DNA of 64,000 nt from Deltaproteobacteria bacterium (GTDB lineage Bacteria; Desulfobacterota; Binatia; UBA9968): the NCBI GenBank assembly GCA_005879605.1, contig VBKE01000001.1, positions 1-64,000 on the forward strand. The letters run 5' to 3'. The position numbers were made by a program, and so were the translations under genes. Of the stretch, positions 8,834 through 16,697 are shown in pieces. How positions within the stretch are numbered: position 1 is the stretch's first letter; each line of letters starts with the position of its first letter. Below the pieces are notes generated by a model. The model had not been told where the DNA came from. It worked only from the letters and a program-made list of their open reading frames with translations, and made no database searches.

Positions 8834-8928
8834 GTCGCACCTCCTGAAAGGACAAGTCGGGTTTCATATATAACGTTTCGAGACGGTCAACAACAGCGGC
8901 AAGAAGAAATGGGGTAATGGAGTAACGG

Positions 8929-8965
8929 CTGGAGTGTTGGAGTAATGGTCCCCCCAACACTCCAG
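8929..8965. repeat. 12-bp perfect inverted repeat in a GGAGTAATGG-rich segment
   Basis: CTGGAGTGTTGG (8929-8940) is repeated inverted as CCAACACTCCAG (8954-8965) around a 13-base loop, inside a stretch rich in GGAGTAATGG-like words from 8910 to 8985. It lies between two minus-strand genes and has no U-tract, so it resembles a dispersed palindromic element more than a terminator. Confidence 0.55.
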
Positions 8966-8988
8966 TACTCCACTATTCCATTTCGGTC

Positions 8989-9522
8989 CTAGCGAAAGAG
9001 AAAGCGGATTTTTTTTCGGATGCCTCGGCCCAGCCGCTTTTTTGACTCGAACCAGATGCGCAGCAACCAGTTCCGCGAAAACCAAGCGAAGGATGTCGAG
9101 GTGCTGATCCACTGGTGGTCGAACTCGAAGTCGGCTTTGAATTTTCTGATATGAAGGGTCTTGCCAAACTTTCTCTTGAAGATCGCTTTGACGCTCACAG
9201 CGTTTCGCGATTCGACGAAAACGGTGATGGTTTCCACCGGCAGAAGATCGCGCACTCGTGAGAGTTTTTGTGCTAATGCCTGCTCATTGGAGGCGCTCAC
9301 TTCGAAGATATTGTTCAAGAGCTCCTGATCTTGCAGCGTTTGATTGACAATTTCTCTGCGTAGTTTGATTTCCTGTCCGGCATCGCTGTCGTAGCCGCCA
9401 ATGACCAGGTAGGTCCTATGCTTCGAGGTGAGCATCGACTTCTGCCACCAGTCCAGGGCCTTGTCCAAACCGATACGCGAGGCCTGGGAGAGCTTTTCGG
9501 AATCCAGACAGCCATAGGGCAT
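8989..9522 (-). CDS. YdcF/SanA-like (DUF218) protein, start uncertain
   Basis: A protein of at least 177 residues resembling the DUF218 family (YdcF/SanA/ElyC), whose members act in envelope metabolism or bind S-adenosylmethionine. Visible matches are SRIGLDKALDWWQ with TYLVIGGYD, NEQALAQKLSRVRD, and ITVFVESRNAVSVKAIFKRK; the C-terminus is very basic. The first ATG is at 9522, but the reading frame extends upstream as ISSIVILAMPYG. That supplies the family's first beta strand and is preceded by a strong AAGGAG. No ATG, GTG or TTG exists between the previous in-frame stop and 9522, so initiation may be at an ATT (9546) or ATC. Family assignment is moderate. Confidence 0.55.
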   Translation of the reverse strand: MPYGCLDSEKLSQASRIGLDKALDWWQKSMLTSKHRTYLVIGGYDSDAGQEIKLRREIVNQTLQDQELLNNIFEVSASNEQALAQKLSRVRDLLPVETITVFVESRNAVSVKAIFKRKFGKTLHIRKFKADFEFDHQWISTSTSFAWFSRNWLLRIWFESKKRLGRGIRKKIRFLFR

Positions 9523-9591
9523 AGCAAGAATGACGATGGAAGAAATAGAGCTGTTCTCCTTTGCTACCGAAAGCTTGTGGCGAGCCGCCTC

Positions 9592-10215
9592 TCACGGCTC
9601 ATAAATCAAGACGTCGACTGGTTGGCCGCCGACGGGAAGGTCAGGGCAGGCGCTTAATGCCACGAGCAAATCTATCTCGGCGCGGAGCTCCATGTAATTG
9701 CCGGGCTTGGGCCGAACCTGCGTGTGCTCCATGCGTCCGGTGACGCCATCGATCTTCATATGTTGGTTCAAGTTGAAGGGGCTTGGAATATCCTCCGGGA
9801 TGATCCCAAAGGGCGCCAAAGCCTTGGACAAATTCTCATAGCAGCCGTGATCGGGAATCTCGTTGATTTGCCGCGGATAGTATTCGCCGAGTCTGCCCTC
9901 CTGTTTGGCGAGCTGAAATCGGTAGCCGCTGCACATGCCCTTCTGCAGGTCGTGAGTGCCTTCTTTAAAGCCGTCCGCCAGGATGGTCATCATATGTTGA
10001 TTGTTGCGGCCCATCAGCTTGTCACCCGTCGTGATGAATAATTTCATGTTGTAGACTTTGGTGCGGGCCTGGTCGAAGCGCTCGCGGAGATTCTGCCGAC
10101 GAAGGCAGACGAAGTCTACCGTCGTCGTGGCGCTGATGCGAATCACCTGATCCTGCTTAAGCTCGCCCGCCCAGCCGGTGTTGTGGGGCACATGGACTTC
10201 ATTGATTTTTTCCAT
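9592..10215 (-). CDS. DUF1989 urea-carboxylase-associated family protein, second copy
   Basis: A 207-residue paralogue of the protein at 2665-3303. Shared blocks are ATTTVDFVCLRRQNLRERFD, KLFITTGDKLMGRNN, THDLQKGMCSGYRF with conserved His and Cys, IPDHGCYENLSKAL and PSPFNLNQHMKID. The start chosen is the ATG at 10215, preceded by GGAGGAAG; the frame could begin 18 residues earlier without such a site. It begins 31 bases after the binding-protein gene, so the two are probably co-transcribed. Family members next to solute-binding proteins have been linked to urea and amino-compound use, but no urea carboxylase is nearby. Confidence 0.87.
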   Translation of the reverse strand: MEKINEVHVPHNTGWAGELKQDQVIRISATTTVDFVCLRRQNLRERFDQARTKVYNMKLFITTGDKLMGRNNQHMMTILADGFKEGTHDLQKGMCSGYRFQLAKQEGRLGEYYPRQINEIPDHGCYENLSKALAPFGIIPEDIPSPFNLNQHMKIDGVTGRMEHTQVRPKPGNYMELRAEIDLLVALSACPDLPVGGQPVDVLIYEP

Positions 10216-10246
10216 AAAGCTCTTCCTCCTTCTGGCGAGAGCGGCC

Positions 10247-11272
10247 TCAACGGCCTTTGTAGAGGGCATCGACGAAGCCGCTTGAGACTAGCTCGCGAAT
10301 GAATCGAGACTCGACAAAACGTTGTGGGGTGATGCCGCCAGGCAAGGGACGGGTGGCGGAGATCTCTTCGAGAATGGTTTGAATTCCGGCCGGGCCTGCC
10401 TCCGGTATCCTCTTTATGTATTGATTCGCGTAAACTTCGTAAATCTTTTCGGAGGCGGATGTCTGTTTTTGCTTCATGTGTTTCTCGAGCGTCATGAGCG
10501 CGAATTCTTTGTCCGTTTTGAAGCGGTGAATGCCCTCGACATACGCTTTCATGAAACGGCTGACTAAATCCGGATGACTCTTGAGAAACGACAGACGCGC
10601 AGCGAAAGGGCCAAACGGGTAGGCGAGTCCCGCCGCCGAAACATCGGCGAGGCGGAAATATCCGTCAGCTTGCGCGCGAACCGTCTCAACGCCCGTGGAA
10701 AGAACGCCGCTTTGGACCGATCCGCCTTTTAACGCGGCATAAACCTGAGGGCCAGCGCCCGCCTGAAAAATAGCCACGTCTTTGTCCGGCTGCAGTCCCC
10801 ATTTCTTTAAGAGATAGCGCGCGATGAAATCGGTGGTCGCGCCGATCCGGCTCACCCCCAGCTTGGTGCCGCGGAGCTGATTCGACTCTTTGATCGTCGG
10901 CAGTGAATAAAGCTCGAAAGGCAGGCTATCAATGGTCGTGCCGATCAACACCACGTCCGAGCCGGATAAATTAGCGGCAACCACAGCGCCTGCGGCGGTG
11001 AACGAAATCGCGACATCCCCGGCAATCAATGCCTGCAACGAAGGCGGACCGCCGGCGATGTAGAGAAGTTCCGGGTCGATATTGTACTTTTTAAAGATCC
11101 CCGCTTCCTTGGTGAGCCACAGCGGGCCGTAGACCATCGCGATGGAGGTATAAGCGATGCGCAGCGGCTCGGCAAATGAAGCCGCGATGGTAAAGAAAAG
11201 GGCGGCGGTAAAAATGACGATGGCGAGAAAAGAATTCAAGGTCGATAGCAAACGGCTTTGATGGGCGTGCAT
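10247..11272 (-). CDS. Orphan ABC transporter substrate-binding protein (NMT1/SsuA-like)
   Basis: A 341-residue periplasmic binding protein. The start is set at the ATG at 11272 (MHAHQSRLLSTLNSF), which gives a clean signal peptide with hydrophobic core FLAIVIFTAALFFTIAASFAE and cleavage before EPLRIAY. Family features include YGPLWLTKEAGIFKKYNID, LQALIAGDVAISFTAAGA, RGTKLGVSRIGATTDFIARY, the middle domain, and the C-terminal RFVESRFIRELVSSGFV typical of the TauA/SsuA/NMT1 group. No permease or ATPase gene accompanies it. The DUF1989 gene follows directly, an arrangement suggesting uptake or sensing of a nitrogenous compound; this is an inference. Confidence 0.85.
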   Translation of the reverse strand: MHAHQSRLLSTLNSFLAIVIFTAALFFTIAASFAEPLRIAYTSIAMVYGPLWLTKEAGIFKKYNIDPELLYIAGGPPSLQALIAGDVAISFTAAGAVVAANLSGSDVVLIGTTIDSLPFELYSLPTIKESNQLRGTKLGVSRIGATTDFIARYLLKKWGLQPDKDVAIFQAGAGPQVYAALKGGSVQSGVLSTGVETVRAQADGYFRLADVSAAGLAYPFGPFAARLSFLKSHPDLVSRFMKAYVEGIHRFKTDKEFALMTLEKHMKQKQTSASEKIYEVYANQYIKRIPEAGPAGIQTILEEISATRPLPGGITPQRFVESRFIRELVSSGFVDALYKGR

Positions 11273-11432
11273 GATGAACCTCGCCGCATGGGTAAAAGAG
11301 CTGTAAGTTAATTCGACGGTTCTGTCAAGCAAGATGTGAGGAGATAACGCTCTGCCCCTTCGAGTGGACTGTCATATTAAAATCGCTAGCCCCGTGGTTT
11401 GACAAAGCTCGCCATGAACGGCGTTTTCGCTG

Positions 11433-11469
11433 TTCCGTTCGTACTGAGCATGTCGAAGTGCGAACGGAA
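11433..11469. repeat. REP-like palindrome TTCCGTTCG...CGAACGGAA
   Basis: TTCCGTTCGTACT and AGTGCGAACGGAA form a 13-bp stem with a single mismatch around GAGCATGTCGA. Related units lie at 56108-56196, so this is a dispersed family in the genome. It sits between the alpha/beta hydrolase gene and the binding-protein gene. Confidence 0.65.
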
Positions 11470-11499
11470 TATTAGCAGCAAATCGACTGTTACAATCCA

Positions 11500-12762
11500 C
11501 TAATGCGGAAAGTAATCCCGGAAAGCCGTGACCATTAGATTCGCGAGCCTTTCATTGTAACTCTCAACATGCCCGTAGTGTGTCAGCCTCGGGACGACGA
11601 TCAGACGCAGATCCTCAGCGTAGGTCGCAAAACGTTTGAACGCGTAAACCTCGCGACGGAATTCAACTCCCTTCTCGCCGCCTTCAATCCAGTGTCCTTT
11701 GTCATACTCGCCGACGATGTGCAGCAGCTTCTTGCCGCGAAGGCGATTGAGATCGGCTTTGTACGTGACGAATAACTCTTCATCCGGTAAGCGGGATAGT
11801 TTCCGAATTTCCGGCAAGAGAACATCGTGGGCGCTGTGCTCTATGTCTTGCAGAAACGGCTTGAACTGCGGCCGGCGATGATTTTCCAATTCGAACCAGC
11901 GCTCGGCGCTGCCCCACGGTTGATTCGGCCCGGCGTAGCCGCTCTTCACATAGCCCTTCGGCGACCGCCGGCTCAAGTCGGTGAGGTTACGAAACGGCGC
12001 GCGCTCTTCGGGAGATTTTTGGGCGCAAACCAAATCCCATTCTTTGCGTATCCAAGCCGGCATTCCGGTACCGAAACCCAAGCCGCCGATAAGTTTGTTC
12101 CTCAGACCGTACTGTTCCAGCAAGTAAAAGTATTCGCCGCCGGTGGAGTGGCCCCAACAGAAGATTTTGAGATCGGGAAGAGTTTTCTCGATCAAGACTT
12201 TGATCGCCTCGACGCACATGCGGAAAGTGTAAACTGCAAGACGATTTTTCAGCTCTTCATCGCTCGGAATCTCGCCGATGATGAACTCCGGTCGCCGGTC
12301 GGGAATGGGCGGCCACGGACTTCGGCTGTAGTGGCCGGGCAACGAAATCGCCAGCACGGGAATTCCAAGTGAGGCCATATGCTGGGCGACACCCACGCGC
12401 GATTCAGTTGGCGATGTTTTTGTGAGATCCAGATACTTCTCCGGGCCGTCCGGCGTGAAGATGAATTCGTACTCATTCACGGCGCCGCCAGGGACCATCA
12501 CAACGGCGATCCCGGGAATTGACGGCTTCGCCGGCGTGAAGAGTCTGCCGTGAATGTCCCATTCAAAAAGCTCTCCAGGTTTTCCGGGGTTGGAATATCG
12601 GCTGATGCGCGCTTCTGTTTCGGTTACCTTGAAAGTGGTGCGAGGATACGGGTCGGGAAAAGTTTTGTACTCGTCAAACGTCATCGAATAGATGAAGTCA
12701 TCGTGCAAACCTTTACCTTTTGTCAGCGCGGCGACGTATCGCTCTATTGCTTCTTGGCTCAT
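11500..12762 (-). CDS. Alpha/beta hydrolase, large cytosolic form
   Basis: A 420-residue protein with alpha/beta-hydrolase organisation. The N-terminal part (about 1-85) is a beta-rich cap leading to VVMVPGGAVNEYEFIF (oxyanion region, near residue 95-110). The elbow FCWGHSTGGEYFYLLE has GHSTG with serine near residue 205; a histidine occurs near the C-terminus in VPRLTHYGHVESYNE, and an acid lies in HIVGEYDKGHW (about 360). The start at 12762 follows AAGGAGAGAG and drops five extra residues of the open frame. It is upstream of the SBP/DUF1989 pair, separated by 227 bases and a REP-like palindrome. The substrate is unknown. Confidence 0.8.
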   Translation of the reverse strand: MSQEAIERYVAALTKGKGLHDDFIYSMTFDEYKTFPDPYPRTTFKVTETEARISRYSNPGKPGELFEWDIHGRLFTPAKPSIPGIAVVMVPGGAVNEYEFIFTPDGPEKYLDLTKTSPTESRVGVAQHMASLGIPVLAISLPGHYSRSPWPPIPDRRPEFIIGEIPSDEELKNRLAVYTFRMCVEAIKVLIEKTLPDLKIFCWGHSTGGEYFYLLEQYGLRNKLIGGLGFGTGMPAWIRKEWDLVCAQKSPEERAPFRNLTDLSRRSPKGYVKSGYAGPNQPWGSAERWFELENHRRPQFKPFLQDIEHSAHDVLLPEIRKLSRLPDEELFVTYKADLNRLRGKKLLHIVGEYDKGHWIEGGEKGVEFRREVYAFKRFATYAEDLRLIVVPRLTHYGHVESYNERLANLMVTAFRDYFPH

Positions 12763-12988
12763 TTCTCTCTCCTTCAATCACTTCGAGTGAATTAGCAACG
12801 ATTGTTGGCAAACATCTCGGCCCGCTGTCAAGCATGGTTCAAAGCTTGAAGCATTTATCGTGTGATATTCATCGGATCTACTTGACAATCTCGCTGAGTT
12901 CCAGCTAGAGAAATCCAGCGAATTTTTGCAGAAGAATGTACGAAATCCGGCGCCGAAGTAAAGATGCCCAAGTTCCCTTAAGCGGCGA

Positions 12989-13018
12989 TTGACAAGGATG
13001 AGGGTTTTTCTTAATAAT
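12989..13018 (+). promoter_or_regulatory. Sigma-70-like promoter for the VOC gene
   Basis: A perfect -35 TTGACA (12989-12994) is followed after 18 bases by AATAAT (13013-13018), five of six matches to the -10 consensus. This puts the start of transcription about 35-40 bases before the VOC gene's ATG at 13065. Confidence 0.6.
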
Positions 13019-13064
13019 AGTTTTGTAACACTTCAATTACTAAACGAATTTGTGGAGGCAAAGG

Positions 13065-13895
13065 ATGCTTAAACCGGTCGGACTCATCAACGGGCATTAT
13101 GAATGCCGTTCGCTGGACGAAACACTTCCGATCTTTACCGACTTGCTCGCGTTGGAAGTAATGGAGCGCAAAGAAAAGGAGGCGATAGTTAAGCATCCCA
13201 ACACCGAGTGGCGCTTGATCGTCCACGAGGGTGGGCCGAACGCTGCGAACAAGCCGCACAGCAATCACTATGGCTTCCGGGTCGGGACCTCCAAAGAGAT
13301 CCCGAAGGCGTACGAATATCTCTCCGATCACAAAGCGCAATATAAACTCAAAAGCGTGACCAAGCCGCACGAAGCCCACTTCGCGTATTCGGTTTATTTC
13401 AAAGAGCCAGGCGGCAACGACCTCGAAATCGAGTATTACAATCCCGCGGCCATAAAACAGGGCCGAACCATCGCCGCGCCGCACTGGAAAGAACCCCTTA
13501 CTGAAGAGCAATTCCCCGGTCGGGGTTACATTCCTCAGGCGATGACCCACGGCACGCTCAATTGTGATGATAAGCCCACCAACGACCGATTCTTGGAAGA
13601 AGTGCTGGGGTTTAAGATGGTCGGCGGTGGAAGAACTTCGACTTACATTCGTCACCCGGACACGCCGTGGTACATCGTCGTGCTGCCGACGACGCGACGT
13701 GAATACTTATCGCCTGCCAATCGCTTCACACTAAAAGTGGCGTCGCCCGAGGAAGTTGAAGACGCCCACCAAGGCTTTTCTAAGAACGGCAAACAGATCG
13801 GTATCCACGAGCTTTGGGATATGGAAGAGGAAAACGGACGAGCTTTTTTTATCTTCAGCGACATCAGCAAGAACTGGTGGGAAGTGACCTCGTAA
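13065..13895 (+). CDS. Two-domain VOC family protein (glyoxalase/extradiol dioxygenase-like)
   Basis: A 276-residue protein with two VOC domains. The start at 13065 follows GTGGAGG and begins MLKPVGLINGHYECRS, the first beta strand; the longer frame adds five residues without a site. Domain 1 keeps a complete potential metal triad: His in NGHYECRS (about residue 11), His in SNHYGFRVG (about 69), and Glu in GGNDLEIEYY (about 127). Domain 2 has THGTLNC and NWWEVTS but RFTLKV at the middle position, so its site looks incomplete. It is monocistronic, with a promoter before it and a hairpin terminator after it. The substrate may be a catechol-like or other vicinal-oxygen compound; this is not determinable. 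Confidence 0.82.
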   Translation: MLKPVGLINGHYECRSLDETLPIFTDLLALEVMERKEKEAIVKHPNTEWRLIVHEGGPNAANKPHSNHYGFRVGTSKEIPKAYEYLSDHKAQYKLKSVTKPHEAHFAYSVYFKEPGGNDLEIEYYNPAAIKQGRTIAAPHWKEPLTEEQFPGRGYIPQAMTHGTLNCDDKPTNDRFLEEVLGFKMVGGGRTSTYIRHPDTPWYIVVLPTTRREYLSPANRFTLKVASPEEVEDAHQGFSKNGKQIGIHELWDMEEENGRAFFIFSDISKNWWEVTS

Positions 13896-13933
13896 ACGAT
13901 TCAATTCACAAGGGTGCAATCCCTCAAAACCGG

Positions 13934-13980
13934 AACGCCGCCGGCACTTAACGTGTGAGCGGCGTTGCTATTTTCTCGCG
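13934..13980 (+). terminator. Hairpin terminator after the VOC gene
   Basis: AACGCCGC (13934-13941) pairs with GCGGCGTT (13959-13966), and is followed by a T-rich GCTATTTTCTC. It lies 38 bases past the VOC stop codon. The long loop makes it weaker than a textbook intrinsic terminator. Confidence 0.5.
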
Positions 13981-14020
13981 ACGCGAACACCTCCTTGATT
14001 AGGTTGGGATGCTCGGAAGT

Positions 14021-14155
14021 TCACTTTCGAAACCGAGGTTTGACCTCTGTTGCAAAAGCTTCCACCGTCTCATGGTAGACCTTCCGCGCCGGCGTAAGCG
14101 TCGTAACCAAGCTCCGCGGCTCGCTGGGCCCGTCGATGGATTTCTTCGATAGTTT
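14021..14155 (-). pseudogene. C-terminal remnant of an enzyme gene (possibly luciferase-like monooxygenase)
   Basis: The minus strand reads about 44 codons without interruption to a stop at 14021: SKKSIDGPSEPRSLVTTL, then PARKVYHETVEAFATEVK and PRFRK. The ending ETVEAFATEVKPRF resembles the C-termini of LLM-class flavin oxidoreductases and related catabolic enzymes. An in-frame TGA at 14156-14158 closes it upstream and no start codon or longer frame exists, so it appears to be the 3' remnant of a deleted gene. The family guess is weak; the protein-like character is clearer. Confidence 0.4.
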
Positions 14156-14229
14156 TCACGCTGCGTGAACGCTGTGAAGGCTGAATTCCATGCTGAACTT
14201 GATTTCCTCCGCGCGGATGAGAATGGTAA

Positions 14230-15048
14230 TTAGGAACGGCTGAAGGTAACCAGGCCGCAACCGGTTGCCCACGGAGCTACCGGCTCGTAGGCGAGCAGCG
14301 TGGCTTTCCAGTCGGGCAACGCGCCGGCAAGCGTGATCCATGTCCTGATTTCATGCCCGCCTGAGCCGGCTCCGACGTTTATTTCTTCATGGGTATATCC
14401 GGCTAGTTGGCTACGATCGCCAGTCGTTAGAATGTCCAAGAATCGTTTGTCGAAGGGGATGTTGATCTTTCCATGCTTGGCTTCTCCTGGCCAATGGGAC
14501 AGGCCGCCGGTGGCGACGATAGCAATTCGTTTAGAATGTTTCTCAAGCGTCTCTCCGAGCACACGACCCAATGCGTAGCAGCGCTTCGGTGATGGCATGG
14601 GTGGGGTGAGAGTATTGAGGATGAGCGGAACGACCGGAATATCCATTCTCGGCGTCAGGAAGTGAATCGGCAGCATGGTAGCATGATCGAAGAGCAGCTC
14701 ATCGGAGAACGACAGATCGAATCCAGCCTCGAGACAGCCATCCAGCAGTTCTGCGGATAATTGACTGTCTCCGGGAATGCGGCTCTTCGAGATGCGCAGC
14801 CATTCTTCGACCGGTCCGTCGTAGTGATCCGCTCGTCCGATGCAGAAAGTCGGCATCTGGTTGAGAAAAAAATTCGCCCAGTGTTCGACACTGATGGCGA
14901 GGAGGGCATCCGGCTTCGTCGCGTCGAGCATCGCCTGAAGCTTGTGGTAACTGCCGATGATTTTGTCGGCTTGTTCTTTTGGTGCTGCTTCGGTCCAAGC
15001 CGTGATTCCCGGCGCGTGACTCGCGGCACAGGCAAAAACGACAGCCAT
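14230..15048 (-). CDS. LigB-type extradiol ring-cleavage dioxygenase, catalytic subunit
   Basis: A 272-residue type II (LigB superfamily) extradiol dioxygenase. These non-haem Fe(II) enzymes, such as protocatechuate 4,5-dioxygenase, open catechol-type rings. Signature residues visible are ASHAPG at residues 9-14, whose His is an iron ligand; AISVEHWANFF around 52-62, supplying a second His; FDHATMLPIHFLTP near 125, typical of the acid-base region; and VATGGLSHWPGEAKHG at about 183-198. The small subunit gene ends only 3 bases upstream of its ATG, fitting a LigAB heterodimer. The upstream alpha/beta hydrolase would suit cleavage or ester steps in the same pathway. The substrate is not determinable. 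Confidence 0.87.
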   Translation of the reverse strand: MAVVFACAASHAPGITAWTEAAPKEQADKIIGSYHKLQAMLDATKPDALLAISVEHWANFFLNQMPTFCIGRADHYDGPVEEWLRISKSRIPGDSQLSAELLDGCLEAGFDLSFSDELLFDHATMLPIHFLTPRMDIPVVPLILNTLTPPMPSPKRCYALGRVLGETLEKHSKRIAIVATGGLSHWPGEAKHGKINIPFDKRFLDILTTGDRSQLAGYTHEEINVGAGSGGHEIRTWITLAGALPDWKATLLAYEPVAPWATGCGLVTFSRS

Positions 15049-15051
15049 AGC

Positions 15052-15306
15052 TCACTCCAATCCTGCCAAGGCCTTGGCGTAATCCTCGTTTGAAACTTTA
15101 TGGAGCAGCGTGAACGGCCGCAGTAGCAGGGAATGAACGCCAAGCGTGTAAAGCGCGCGCACATCCACGTTCAATGCCGCGGCGGCTTCCTGCTCGGTGA
15201 GGTCATAGCCTTTGATGAATTCCGCGGGATTTTGGCGATAGCGCTCGCGCTGGGCCTCATCGCGGTTTACGTGGTAAATCAATTTTTGCAGTTGATAGAG
15301 ACTCAT
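15052..15306 (-). CDS. LigA-like small subunit of extradiol dioxygenase
   Basis: An 84-residue all-helical protein matching the LigA family, the alpha subunit that caps the active site of protocatechuate 4,5-dioxygenase-type enzymes. Visible features are the helix MSLYQLQKLIYHVNRDEAQR, the QNPAEFIKGYDLTEQEAAAL motif typical of LigA and related standalone domains, and VRALYTLGVHSLLLRPF at 50-66. The ATG at 15306 lies 2 bases past the hydrolase stop; an alternative 10 residues longer would overlap that gene. The large subunit begins 3 bases downstream, indicating tight translational coupling. Confidence 0.85.
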   Translation of the reverse strand: MSLYQLQKLIYHVNRDEAQRERYRQNPAEFIKGYDLTEQEAAAALNVDVRALYTLGVHSLLLRPFTLLHKVSNEDYAKALAGLE

Positions 15307-15308
15307 CT

Positions 15309-16403
15309 TTAGGTCTCCAGCCGTTTGTGTAGCCACGGGATAACAGTTTCAAACACGAACGGAATGTTTCCCATGTGGCCGCCGGGAAAGAGGCGGATCG
15401 TCTTGGGATTGCCGTGTTCCAGCAGGAGGTAGAAATCTTCTGGCGGCACCTGCTTGTCTTCTTTGCCGTTGACGAGCAGCATCGGCGCGCAAGGCTTGTC
15501 GAGCCAGCCTTGATCCAATAACGAAAGCGCCGGCATGGCCTGACATAATTCCTCGAAGGTCTTCTTTCCGAAGAGGTTGGCGCGGGCTTCGATGAGATCG
15601 AACAGGTAGGAATCGGCGTTGCGCGATCTCTCTTGCCACTCGGGCTGGAAAAATTTGTGGATACCGCCGCCCCAGTTCACGACTGCCCGCAATCGCTCGG
15701 GCTCTACGTGAGCCAACTTGGTTGCCCAGTAACCGCCGAAACTGGCGCCGACCACGGCAAGCCGATTGGCATTGACTTCGGGCCGGTTGGTCAAATAATT
15801 CAGCGCCGCGACATAGACTTGATGAGCCTCGGGGGACGCCAGCATCGGGCATTCGCCTGTGCCGGGGCTGTCCAGCACAAAACAGCCCCATCCTTCCTTC
15901 ACGAACCGCTCCGCGAAGATGTAGCGTTCTTCTTTCCAATTATCGATGCCGCCCCAGTGCATGATCAGTGGTGCCGGAGTTTTCTTGGGTAGCCTCAAGT
16001 GGCCGACGATCTCCTTGCCTTGAAAAGGGATCGCGATCCGCTCCAACGGTATCTCAAAATAGCGCGATGCCGCGAGATGCATCTCACGCGCTTTTTGGTA
16101 AGCATATTGTTTCCCAGGCGTGCTCGGAAAGGGATGGCGACCGATGCCGTAGTAACCAAACGCCTTGAGGTAGGCTTCTTTCGCTTCCGCGCGGTTGCCG
16201 GCGGCCTCTGCTTTGCAAGCTTTTTCCTCGTAGCGCGCTCCGAGCTCGTTCCACGCGCTCGCCCAAGTCTCGCCATCTACGCTGGTCAGCTGCGCCAACG
16301 CTTCCTCGGCTTCCTGCTTATCAGCGTGATTGAACGGTGACCGATGGCCCACTCGGCTACGGATATCATTTTTGATTTCGTCCAGCGTGCGTGGCTTGTC
16401 CAT
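15309..16403 (-). CDS. Alpha/beta hydrolase (FrsA/2,6-dihydroxypseudooxynicotine-hydrolase-like)
   Basis: A 364-residue hydrolase with a helical N-terminal half (about 1-135, with several Ala/Glu-rich helices) followed by an alpha/beta domain. Features are PLIMHWGGIDNWKEERY (oxyanion region, about 155), VLDSPGTGECP, the elbow VVGASFGGYWA with the serine near residue 226, a probable acid in VNGKEDKQVPPE, and the histidine of FPGGHMGN near the C-terminus. The architecture matches FrsA-like and 2,6-dihydroxypseudooxynicotine hydrolases, some of which cleave C-C bonds next to aromatic rings. The start at 16403 follows AGGAGCG. It is the first gene of the hydrolase-LigA-LigB operon, so a ring-fission or side-chain-removal role is a reasonable inference. 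Confidence 0.83.
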   Translation of the reverse strand: MDKPRTLDEIKNDIRSRVGHRSPFNHADKQEAEEALAQLTSVDGETWASAWNELGARYEEKACKAEAAGNRAEAKEAYLKAFGYYGIGRHPFPSTPGKQYAYQKAREMHLAASRYFEIPLERIAIPFQGKEIVGHLRLPKKTPAPLIMHWGGIDNWKEERYIFAERFVKEGWGCFVLDSPGTGECPMLASPEAHQVYVAALNYLTNRPEVNANRLAVVGASFGGYWATKLAHVEPERLRAVVNWGGGIHKFFQPEWQERSRNADSYLFDLIEARANLFGKKTFEELCQAMPALSLLDQGWLDKPCAPMLLVNGKEDKQVPPEDFYLLLEHGNPKTIRLFPGGHMGNIPFVFETVIPWLHKRLET

Positions 16404-16644
16404 GGCGCTCCTGTGCCCTGTTATCAAACTGTCATTTTCCTATCAAAACCCATTGTAGAAAGATAGATTGGTCGCAGTCATCGTTCGGTGGCCGCAGAAA
16501 ATCCCCATAAAGTGACCCTGAATTGACATTTTGTTTACACCGCTTCACTGGCTTGGGTCGGCTCACCGCATGGCGCCTGCTTAATCGGTGAAAAGGGGTT
16601 GACCTTTGTCTGGCTCCATGTCATGCAAATAGAGGCATCACTTC

Positions 16645-16672
16645 TTTACAAACTTTTCTTTTTCGGTATAGG
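16645..16672 (+). promoter_or_regulatory. Candidate promoter of the folD-gcv operon
   Basis: TTTACA (16645-16650) and TATAGG (16667-16672) are spaced by 16 bases, 26 bases before the folD ATG. No glycine-riboswitch-like structure is evident in the roughly 290-base leader. A further TTGACC at 16599 lacks a good -10. Confidence 0.35.
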
Positions 16673-16697
16673 TTTTCAATCTTGATACGGAGTGAAT

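Noticed and set aside
16404-16697. Glycine riboswitch before folD-gcv
   Set aside because: No paired aptamer-like conserved blocks were seen; only a possible sigma-70 promoter remains.
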